From Pelecanus crispus (taxonomy: Eukaryota > Chordata > Aves > Pelecaniformes > Pelecanidae): a stretch of 64,000 bases of DNA. Within the stretch, counting starts at the first letter, position 1. The number at the start of each line of letters is the position of its first letter. Shown here one piece after another: positions 42,301 through 54,300 of this stretch. The stretch covers positions 13,991,806-14,055,805 of the forward strand of contig NC_134648.1 of NCBI RefSeq assembly GCF_030463565.1. Reading direction: 5' to 3'. A program made the translations under genes and the position numbers. The notes beneath the pieces are model-generated. The model saw nothing but the letters and a program-made list of their open reading frames with translations, had not been told where the DNA came from and ran no database searches.

Positions 42301-45300
42301 CTGGGGTGACTTGTAGCTGAGTAACACACGCACTTGTGGATACCGTCTGTTCCTTCTCACGTCTACATGAACACTCAGTTTTGTATGAAGTGCACAGCTA
42401 AACAAGTGTGAGGTAGACCATAATCTGCCACTTGGGACCCCAAATCATAGTTCCGTTGTAAGTGCAGCCTCAGAAAATAGTAAACAGTATACTTTTGCTT
42501 TTATAACAAGATTTGGGCTAAAAAAGACCTAAAACTCATGGAAGCAGTTCTTAGTAAGATGTCCTCTTCAAAGGAGATGTAACAGAACTCGAAGTTTCTT
42601 CAAAACATTTATGAATGAAAGTGAACGTATGCAGACATCTGACTGGGGAGGGGAGGGTTAGATTGGATATTAGGAAAAATTTCTTCACGGAAAGGGTAGT
42701 CAAGCATTGGAACAGGCTGCCCAGAGAGGTGGTGGAGTCACCATCCCTGGAAGTGTTCAAAAAATGGGTAGACGTGGTACTCTGGGACATGGTTTAGTAA
42801 GCATGGTGGTGTTGGGTTGATGGTTGGACTGATGATCTTAGAGATCCTTTCCAACCTTAATGATTCCTAGTTTTTACTTTTCGTTAAAAAATAATCCAGC
42901 CACCAAGCCAGGAAACATGAAATTACTACTCTACTCTTAATTGGTTTAGTGATGGACTTGGTAGTGTTAGGTTAATGGTTGGACTGGATGATCTTAAAGG
43001 TCTTTTCCAACCTAAACGATTCTATGATTTTCAGAAGTGGTGATGTAGGAAGGTTTTGGGGTTTGTATGTCTCTGTCAATGTAAAGTGCTGCTGTTAAAA
43101 TAACAGTAGCCCATTCTGAAAATGGGAGACATTCAGGGTTAGAATTGTGCACCTGGCCAGGGACTGCAGGAGCCATGTCCCAAGGGCAGGGAATACTAAG
43201 CACCTGGAAAACATGAGAGTCTTTGATAACTGTCTAATGTGAAGAGTAATAGACATCTTAAGATTTAATTAATCTACAGGCCACTCTCTTTATTACAAAA
43301 ATAATTTCAGTTAAGGAGATGAGTACTTTGAACGTTGTCAGTCCAGTGGAATGTTGTCATTGATCTTGCTTTTAAAATCTTGCTTTAAGTGAGTTTGCAT
43401 CATTTACTTATGGAAAATACTGCTGTTAGTTATCATAAACAGATCACTTGGCAAGGTGAGCATAGCACTGAAATTCTGTTCTCAACAGAATGGAAAAACT
43501 TAGATAAAAAAAAGACTTGATAAGGTAAAAATAGACTGACACACTGCCACCATCTCCAAAGGGCTGGATTCACATCTACAGTAGTTTACAGAAATGTGGT
43601 CAGAAACATGCATGCTCCTTTAATAATAAAAAAAAAAAAAAAAAAAAAAAAAGCACTAGACCTAGAAAAATGTTAAGTCCTAGTCCAAGAAGTCTAGGAA
43701 TGAAATAGCAGAGGTGCAAAAATGCAGGTATGCAGTTATGGACACCTTCTTGAACTGTTAGTTCTCAGCCCAGACAAACACTAAGATTCGTCCCAGTCGC
43801 ACTCAGTAGCTCATGAAGGTGGAGCCCCGTTTTGCTGCTCAAGCTGCTTGCTTTGCTTTAGGGGAGATCACATTTTGCCACCTGTGGATTTGCTGTAGTA
43901 GATGGCTTGCAATTCTGACTTTTATTTATGAAACTTTTTTTTATCCTTTACCTTTATTCTGACTTGTTGCTTCTGCTAGCAGCATGTTACTCCTCTTTCA
44001 CTTCACTTGGATAACACACTTCACTGTAAAACTAGTATTAGGCAATGTGTGTTTTATGCTTTGATATACCTCTGGTAGTGTAAAGCTGGTCTAGAAGAAC
44101 TGTAGCAAGTGTCAGAGAGCACAAGTAGAACTGTAATAAGGGAATAGAGTTTAAAGTACAGCTCAGTTTTTATCAAAGCTGTAAACCCTAATGAATTCAT
44201 GGGAATTTGGACATGCAGATATCATTAATAAATACTGAAATAAGTCAACTGAACTATAGTGTATTTCTAGGGATTTCGTGGCTTGTTTTTTCTTTCCTAC
44301 GTATTAAACAAGTAACTTATGGCCCAAAGAACGCCTTAGTTTCCTGGAACCAAGTGTGTCCATGTGATGTAGAAAAGCCAGCAACACTGAAGTGTGGTTT
44401 ATATAATTTCTTGGTTCACATGGCTGGTGTGCATTATTTTATTTGTGTTGTGGGTTTGTTTTTTTTTTTTTTTTTTAATTCAGGTATACTTTCCTGCCCT
44501 GTGTGCAAACAGACCTGCTTTGCAAGGGATGTAGTTGAAAATTTCTTTCTCAAGGACTTTCCCACTGGTAATTCAGCTATGGCAAAGGTAAGTGAAAACC
44601 ACTGAGTTCAGTGCCTTGTGAGTTGTTGAAAGATGTGAAGATGAACACTGCTTGAAAACAGAGCAAACTTCATATTGAACAACAGACTCTCTTACAGTTT
44701 GCTTATGCAGCACTATAATTACTTCACTCCTAGAGATGGACATACTGCCTTCGTAGTATTTTTTTAATTTTATTTGAAGAATGAGTTTGACTCTATATAC
44801 CTAAAAGAGTTAATTAAAAAATATTGATATTAGTGGTGTAGGACTGGATCTGTGACAATCAATATAATAGGAAGATACTGAATCTCCTGGATTCCTCATT
44901 GACCCTTCTCTGCTCTCAACACACAGTAAACAGAAGCAGACCATTGGCTGAATGGTTACACCAAGATTACCTATTAGATCCTGTGGGCAATCATAATTTT
45001 CTGATAATCTGTTTTAATGATAAAAAAGGTCACATCACATTTCAGTTTCCCATTGGGGAATGGATGCAAAGAGTAATTGGAAAGCACAGGGTTGCTACCT
45101 TGGCCTTGTATTGACACTGTACATAGATGGATTTCACTTCTGTTAAATACACAGTTAGCAGGCAGGACTATTCTCACAGTTTTTTAGTTGCTACTACTTT
45201 GGGTCATGAGGAGGGACATAGAAAGGTGTGTATTTCTGCCCCCTCTGTTACAAAACAGTACTCTATTATTTGCATTATTAAGATTGATTTCAGAATGTGC

Positions 45301-48300
45301 TAGTATTACTTGTAGCTGGGAGTTAAAACAGGTGAAAACTTGTCAAAACTATTCTGTCATCTGCTGACTGCTTTATCGAAAGCGTGATCCAAAGCAAGGG
45401 AAGACTAACAAAGAAGCAGGGATACTGGACTTCACCTTCTGAACCAGCTCCTGGACCTCAGTCTCTCTCTCTTGCACTTTTGATTCCTAAGTAAACAGGA
45501 TAGCCACACTGGATATTCGGTTTCAGGGCCTTTGGGTGGAGTGGAACAGTTTTTCCATGATGTAGGACAGAAGATATATCTTTCCACTCCTCTTAACCCC
45601 TGTAGGGGCAGCAACAATTTGTAGGTCAGTTCTGTCCCATGCAGAAGGCTTGAGACCACTTTAAATGGTGCAAGTGACTTGCCTAGTGACACCGTTGCAA
45701 AAAAATATAGAGGGGATGTACTTCTTCCCTGTCAGTCATGTTTGTATTTAATTTTCTCTATTGTTAAAAAGAAGAGAATGTGTAACCTAATCCATGGAGT
45801 GTTCTGGGGAAATTAAAAAATTAATGCGAACAAAATGTGTTGACATCTTCAGGTGTAAGGTGCTTGAAGAGTGCAACATAACTTTATCTAAACCAGGAAG
45901 AGCCATTCACATGCACTCTTCAAAGAGAAGAAGAAAATTCATAAGATATTGCTGAATGTTTAGAATGCACTTACTATACTGGGATTTTTAATTACCATGA
46001 CTCACATCATTTACCTTTCAATGAGAATTTGTGTTGGTCAAAAGGAAATGAAATGAGAATATCTAATGTTTTCAAAAGCACTGGATTATTTTTTCAAACC
46101 TTCTTTAAAAGAAGGTTTTTCTTTTCTATAATCCCTTAGGAGTCCGAAGAGCAGTTCAGTAAAGCAGATTTCTCACTGGAGCATAGGAGTACCCTAGAGG
46201 GACTTGCAAACCTTCCTCTTAGTTTTTGGCTTACTTCGTTTTTATTAACAGTCAAGTCATATATCAGTGAAACTTGCTTACTGTCTTTTAACCACCATCC
46301 CCCTGCCCCAAACTAAAGCCATAGTTTCACCATCAGTGATATCAAAAGGAGAAGCGCCAGCTCATCCAACTGAGACACAGCTGAACTGCCAACATTTTCT
46401 TAATTTACCTAATATGTTCAAATGGGAATCTGTCAAGGCTTGTAACAAAAGTGTTTGGAAGCAAGATGTTTCTCAGTGTGTGAGACAGTGAAGAATAAAT
46501 GATAGAATGTGCTATATATGAGCAGCAGGAGTTTCAAAAATATGCAATTCAGAATCTCTTGCCCAAAAGCCCATTTCCACATCATAAATAATGTAACCCT
46601 GGGAACACTCTGTGCTCTGCAACTTAAAAGTAATGTTAACACAGTACAGTGTCAATGTAAGTTCTAGTCAGATTGACAGCTGAACAGTTACAGGTAAACC
46701 AGCGATTAAGCAGTTTTGGTTATTGCAGAGCAGGCAGAGCACCCCTCAACTTTTGACCTGTTCCCTAAGCTGGCCCTTCATGGGTACATTTTAAATTAGA
46801 CACTTCTTTTTATATAACAAGCCTTTCTTCAGAGAATAAATACCCTTGCATTTTGGTTCTATAAGTTATATTAGGCTTTTTGGCTTAAATTATTACATGT
46901 ACCTTTTGGAAAACATTGTTGATAAGCAAATGGCTAAAACAGCAGAATGGCTTACACAAATACTTCCTTGCCTAGACAATCAAACACATTTAAAACTTTG
47001 CTTTGTTGTCTTGTTGTCAAGAATTGCCCAATTTGTTTGAAAGAGATTGGGAATACTTAGAAACTCTTGAACAATGAGTTAAGAGACCTGTTGTGAAATT
47101 CTAGCCCCACTGAAGGGAATGGTAAAATTTAATCTCAGCAGAACGAAAATTTTTCTTCTTGTGCTGAAGTGAATCAGAACTTGACTCGCATCTCAGAATT
47201 TAGGTGGATATGGATGTTCCACTTAATGTTAAAGCCCTGATTTAAAACTCAGATGACCAACAAAGAACTGTGATTGTTCTTCCTTCAGACTTTCTATTCC
47301 CTGAGACACTGCAAAGAGAAACTCTTCTATTAAATTCACCAGGGTTTGCATCAGGGCTTATGTGCTGAGTGCATGCTGCTATATCCTTCTCTTCATGTTT
47401 CCCATCAGAATAGTTGGGGTGCAATTGTAACTGAACTGAATTGAAGATAAGCTGATGCCCAACAGAAAGGACACCATAGGAAGTAATTTTGCCACCCGTT
47501 ATTAGTTGCTTGAGTAGTCCTGACTAGTAACAATATTCAGGAACTATGCGTAAGTACAGTAGATATATTGTAACCTTGTAGGAAATGTTTGAGTTTGATA
47601 AACTGGTGGCAAAGCTTTTGTGCTTTGATGATGGTAAAATTACATCACTATGTTCACTCTGCCCATTAGTACCTATTTGTGTCTATGGTAAGTCAAAAAC
47701 ATTAATATTAGGAGTTTTGAAACAAGGTATTTTATGCCTAGTGCAAATCCTTTTTAAAAGAAATGTCATTATAGCTGTCTTGAAATAACTCGAGTTCATT
47801 CTGGATACTGAAGATCAAATTATCCACTTCATTTACGTGCTGCTTTATTCATTTCCCCTTTAGTGACACTTCCAGACAGCATGGCCTATGTAACGAAGGG
47901 CTTTTCCTAAACTGTTGAATCAATAGAGATGATAGCTAATTAAGGCTTCCAGTTCTTCTCGTGTTCCCATGTCTTATGTTTCCAGTTCACCACATGTGAC
48001 ATCAATATATAAATTGAGCTAATTTCTGGTCGGGTCTTTAGAGAACAGGAACTAAGTTTTTCATTAATAGTATGTGGGTGTCCCCGTATTGTTTTCTAAA
48101 TTGCCTTACCATTGGCATGTTTTATGTATTTTTCTGACAGTTACACTGGATCAGATTGGTTCATACAATGCTAAAGCAAATAAAGTAAGCTCTAATTTTA
48201 AATAAAGCAAGGTAGATTTAGAGTAGCTCTGCTGAAGTAGCTATGTTCATATTTATGTTCATATACATGAAACCAGAAGTGGATTCTAGCCTATAGATTT

Positions 48301-51300
48301 TTTTAGTTTGTTAGTAAATAATTAGTCATGGACAGAATTAATGAATAACACTGAAATGATATGGTAAAATGCTTCTGCATAATGTTGTGATTAGAAAGGA
48401 AATGGTAGTTAGCCCATCAAAAAGGTTTTTTTAATCTGTGTTTGACTCTTTAACATTTCACATATTTACTTGGCAACCTAGACCATCTTTTCTGAGGCAG
48501 AAAATATCTATATCTACCTATCTAAATATATATACACCTAGAAAAGTAAGGTGTACACTCATTTGATGTGTTAAAGCCATCAATAAGTAGTACAACACTA
48601 ACAGAAAGAAATTACAAAGCACACCACTCATTTTCAAAGGTAACTTTTGACCTAACCCTCCTCAACTGAAATCAGACAAGTCTTATTTCATAGTTTCTTG
48701 GCTTTTTGAGTGCACAAGAAACAAGTCATTATGATTAATTCTTCTGACTTCACGTGTAACATAGACCCTAGAATTTTGCTGAATAATTCTTGCATCATGT
48801 CATAATTATGCTTGATTGTGCTAGACCACAGAAAGACAACCTATTTAAGAGCTTCAAATCTTAATTTTATCCTGTTCTCTTTTACAACAATAACCAGACT
48901 CTTAAAATCACTTGAATTGCATTAGTCTGAGGAAGAAAAATATTAAGCTTACCAATCTGAATAATAGTCATATGATAACAGTTTGTACAGCTAATTTGTT
49001 ATCCTTGTATGTAATTGCACTTTTTGTTCTTAGAGCTGCTCCACGTGTAAAGACAGGAGACCTGCTCACAGTCTCTGTACAAGCTGCAATAAGTGGTTGT
49101 GTAGCTCATGTACAGAGGAACACAGACATGGCAAGGAAACTGGAGACCGCTTCCTGTCTGTATCCCTGAAGGGCTGCACAGGTACTGAAGATGCACTTTG
49201 AGTTTCTGTTTCTTATAGCAGTTATTGAGTTGAAAAAGGAATAGTTGCAGGCTCTGTGCTGCAGACATCATGCTCTGTGTGTGTGACTCAGAAGGATATG
49301 TATGTGTTGGTGAGAGATTATGTGATTTTTCCTATCACTTTAGGGCCATTGCCACAATCAGCATTCCACAGTATTTGAAAAATTTTGGATATTTTTGTTT
49401 CACAGAGACAGAGAATCTTTTCCACATGCCTTTTCAGTCTACGGAGTGATGGGCTAGGGCTTGGTAGGCTACAACATCAACAAGCCTTGCCCTTTTGGTA
49501 TTTCTGTCCTCTTTTGGGTAATTTCCTTCAGGAAACTACCATAAAGCAATTCCTGTGCTTATGGACAAGGTGTGGGAGGGAGAGTCACAGGCAGCAAAAG
49601 GCTGTGATCACTATAAGATGTTCCTTTTCTAAGCCTGGAGTGAAAAATGTGGTTCCTGAGTGTGACCAACATATTGCCATCAGGAAGCACAAATGAAGCC
49701 CCCCAGCAAATAAGTCTCATACCTATACAGTGATGAACCACAGAAATGATTATCATCTCCTATTACTGCTCATTATTTTCTTTACTTATGTGCCAGAAAT
49801 CTGCTGAGGAGTATGCTAACCTGAACTTAGGTAAGCAATATGTAACCTAAAATAAGAGTTTTGCAACTTTATACAGTGATTTAAGTTTATGCTTTGCTCC
49901 CATATGAAGTTATTTGTGCTAGAGAGTTTGTGCTTGTTGTGGTTTAACTCCAGCTGGCAACTAAGCACCACACAGCCACTTGCTCACTACCTCCCAGTGG
50001 GATGGGGAAGAGAATTGGAAGGGTAAAAGTGAGAAAACTCATGGGTTGAGATAAAGACAGTGTAATAGGTAAAGCAAAAGCTGTGCACGCAAGCAAAGCA
50101 AAACAAAACTTAAAAACTTATTTTAAAACTGGAGAGCGTAGCTCTGAGCTGAGTGTAAAGTAGGTTGAGAATACCATAGCTCAGTGGCAGTTCTCACTGA
50201 TATGTCAATTGAATCAGGGAATTACTAGTAGCAGAGGCTGTGGGTCTGTGTTGTAATCAGATAACATTGGTTTTTATTCTTAGTTTGCATTTGAAATCTG
50301 CTTCTCTCTTAAATCTGACACTACTAAAAAACCCACTGATTTCTCTAGGATGATTACAATCACACAAAGGCTAAAGAACCCTTCAGAGAGAGAAAAAAGG
50401 AGAAATCATTATATAAGATTGTGACTAGGCTTCATTATACTTGGACCTTAAAGACCGCATCTCATTATAAGTTGGAGTTTAATATTGATAATTTGATCCT
50501 GAGTTTTCAGAAAAACAGCTTGCATGCTCTGCAGGTGCTGAACACTCAGACAGGCTTTTCCAGCTCATGAAAATGGAGATAGTTATTATGGGCTTTTTAT
50601 TTTTTTTTTAAGATATATTATCTGACCCCATAGGGAAGGAAAAGATGATCTTCAACAGCCACCTTGGTTATATATTGGTTATGGTTACATATTATTTGCA
50701 TTGTCAGCTGCAGGTTTTAATGCAAAAGTACGTATTTGCAGTACAATCAGAAAAAATTTCCTGTCGAGGTAAGTTCAGTTTGTACCTCGATAGAAAAAAA
50801 TATTGGAGTGGGCTAAAAAAACCTCTGATCCAATTTCCTCTTTTAATAATGCTATCTGTTAGCATTTGATTCAATAATAATATAAACCAATACACTTTCC
50901 TGAAGAATAAAGCATGATACTGTAGTAAATAATTCATAACAATGTAAACTATGTAATGCTGTTACATAAAAATCTTGGCCTAATCTATTACAAATTATCT
51001 TCTTGCACATTATGTTACGAAGGTGGAGGGGAAAGCAAATTGAACCGGAGGAAGTAAAACAACCATCTCAGAAATATTTAGAGTAGATAGCAATCTAAAA
51101 AGTAGGAAATTTGGCATATTTTATTCAGAGCATGGATGGATTTTCTCCATATTTTCATTCTCTTTGTCAGCCATCAGATTTTCTTAGCCTTTCTACTTCT
51201 ATATTGTGTATTTTCCAATTTGAAAATGAAGTGACTGAATTAGTATAGTTTGCTGTACATTGTGTCTGTGTTATTGCAATAGTATCACTTCAGAGGCTTG

Positions 51301-54300
51301 ATTCTATAAAGGGCTCCATTTTGCCATAGGATTAGAGCATGGTCCCTGCCACAAGTTGTTTTTTTAAAATGTTTAGATGAGTGAGATAGGTTTGGTGTCA
51401 GAAAATGGAAACACTTTTCTCATTTTATATGAGCAAATAATGATCTATAAATAAGTAATGTTTTTATTTCATTTAAGGTTTGTATCAATAAGTGTTATCT
51501 AATGATGATTGTTTTGTTTAATTTCTCGTGTGTTGGTAAAGAATAATGGGATAGTGTCTTTGTAGGACTACTTTGAGGATGCAATCATGTGCTTTTCTTG
51601 TTGTCCCTATGTGCTAATAATGTTGATGATTCTGTGGACAGAGGATGTGAACACTGACCAGCATAAATCTGTCACTGTACTTTAGCATTGATCATGCTTT
51701 TTGACCATTTTGGGGAAATAATGTTTTTCACCAGTAATAATGATGGGTGGTCCTTATACTGGCTAATAAAGTAAGGCTCTGGAGTCTGCGTTTTTTGGGA
51801 TCCAGGAAAAAAGCTTCCCCCTCCGTGCCTTAACTATTAATGTAGACATACTTGTGCATGTCTAACTTCAGTGGAAGGGGTTTTGTTTTGCCATGGTTTG
51901 GCGGGGTTTTTTTTGCATTCTTTCATTGGTAGTGTTCCTTCTTTCTAAAACAATTCTACCATATTCAGGAAAGAAGGCAAGAATAGACTGTACAGGAGCA
52001 ACGCTTCCACTTTACATATCCACTGTCCATTCTTACTCTTCATCACATTACTCTTTGGAAAATCCTTTTAAGAACAGGTTTTAGTGCCTAATATCAATAT
52101 CCCCTAGCTGCTGGAGGTTATGTACTGCATTTACAAGAAACAGAAGTTTGAAAAACAATTCCCCATGTGACTATTTAAGAACAAAGGATTTCCTTGCTTC
52201 TGCTGTGACTTCAGGTTTATTTAATATATATGCTTTTCTACATTTTACAATACAGTTTTGTTGACTGGTTTGTCAGACCAGGGCATTCAAAGTCATGAGG
52301 CAGGAGCCCAAAATCACGGGAGATATTTAAAACTTGTAAGAGTTTAGAGGACAACATGAATTTGATTTGATGACTTGTTTCTGACCCACTTTGATGTGCT
52401 CTGTTTGTAGGATGTGTAAGGCCAGGAAAAAAATATAAACAATCCCTGCTTTATAAAATCAGATGGTTCCAGGGTCCTGGGTCTTTTAAAAATAACATCA
52501 AGACTTTCAATAAAATTGTGAGAGTTTGGCAACTCTTTTTCTGAACTGTAATAGTAATTCTTGTCAATGACCCCATTGCTTTATATTCCTCAGCAACTGA
52601 AGATGAAGCAAGTGAATTTTCCTTATTTTGCCCAGTGCACTCTCAAGAGCCACTCAAGCTGTTTTGTGAGACCTGTGATACCCTTACGTGCCACAGCTGC
52701 CTTCTGACAGAGCATAAGGAACACAGGTACCACACATTGGTTGCTTAATCATAATCCTGTCTAAAACTGTAGCTAATTTATATTTAAGACTGTTCATCTG
52801 CATTTCCTGTCAGCTGAAGTTGCAAGCTAGTCCAAACTTAAAAGCCACAGCAAACTCAGTTCAGTTGTCTTATGCCCAAGCAGTGTAACACATGGGTTAC
52901 TGCCCTCACAGAATCACTCACTGCTCTCAGCAGTGTGTGCTCTCCCAGTTGTATTGTCTGCCCAGATACTGTGTATGCATGTATATAGTTCCTCGTGATT
53001 GTGCTCAAACACACAAATTGGAACTCAATACTTAGCATGGTTCAAATACTTCTGTTTGTCTTTATCAAAGACATCATGATGGTACAAGACCAGAGTTACC
53101 AACGCTAAGGCATGCTGATTGCCTGTGGCCATGTAAGGAATTGTCTATACACAGTGACACTTCTTGTGAGACGACCCTGCCTATATGAGGGGCAGCTATA
53201 TAAGTTTAGCTGTCACAGCAAGCATTTGTAGTAGGGAAGAAGCAGAGGACCGTGTCCAGACAGGTATTAAGGTAGCTGGTCCCCTAAACTTGTCAACTGG
53301 TAAGTTGATTACCTATCAACAGACAAAAACATTGTATGAGAATTTCCCCTTCTTTCACAGGTTCAGACATCTTGATGAAGCTTTGCAAAATCAGAGAGTT
53401 ATCCTGGAAAATATCGTAACTAAAGTGGAAGAGAAAAAAAATGGGATTCAGGTTTCAGCTAAACAGATTGAAGACAGGTAATTGCTATGCATTTTTTTTT
53501 TCATGAAAGTGGTTGATCAGTAAAAATATTATTTTCACTAAATGTAGGTTAACAGAAGTAAATGCAGATGCTGTGGTTTTTTTTTTTTTTTTTTCCTGGA
53601 GGGTAGGAAATAATGGGAATATTAAAAATATTAAATTCATGTTTAAGCAGTACTGACAAGTCATGGCATTGTAATACATGATTCCATAGTCCTTATAAGG
53701 CATGTGACAGCTGACTTCAGAGTTAAGATTTCTTTGTATAATCTGTTTCTGAACTAGAATTTGAAAAGATTAGAAATAAAGATTATTTTAAAAATACTTT
53801 ATTTCTTCAAGAAACCTCAAAACAAGCTGCAATTCCAGTCAAGACTAGTATAAAAATGAAAATATTTCATTATATGAACTGGACTTTGGCTACTGATTAT
53901 GTATTTTTCAGCTGTTGGATCTCTCTTCTGCATTAATAAAACCATTTCAAACACCTTGAAAGAGTACAAATCTATACTATTTATACTCTACTATAAAGTG
54001 AAAGTTTTTTGGATATGGCTTCTGTGTGTGTTTGTTGACAAAGAACTTAAGACTATTCTTGGCATGATGTTTGAGAGAGTCAATCTGCATTGGCATGTCA
54101 CATGCAGAGGGTAGTGGTCAACGGCTCAATGTCCGGATTGAGATCAGTGACAAGTGGAGTCCCTCAGGGGTCTGTATTGGGACCAGTACTGTTTAATATC
54201 TTTATCAGTGACATAGATAGTGGGATCGAGTGCACCCTCAGCAAGTTTGCAGATGACACCAAGCTGAGTGGTGCAGCTGACATGCCTGAGGGACGGGGTG

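Larger units (their letters stand above)
33376..44483 (+). other. 11.1-kb TRIM66 intron splitting the RING
   Basis: No coding exon was recognised. It holds two short CR1 pieces at 42.65-43.03 kb, poly(T) at 40543-40560, a 25-nt poly(A) at 43628-43652, and otherwise unique AT-rich DNA. Open frames up to about 108 codons have no family resemblance. Confidence 0.7.

Noticed and set aside
43628-43652. Poly(A) tract as the end of a processed pseudogene
   Set aside because: No coding remnant or poly(A) signal arrangement with similarity to a gene was seen upstream, and no target-site duplication was found.
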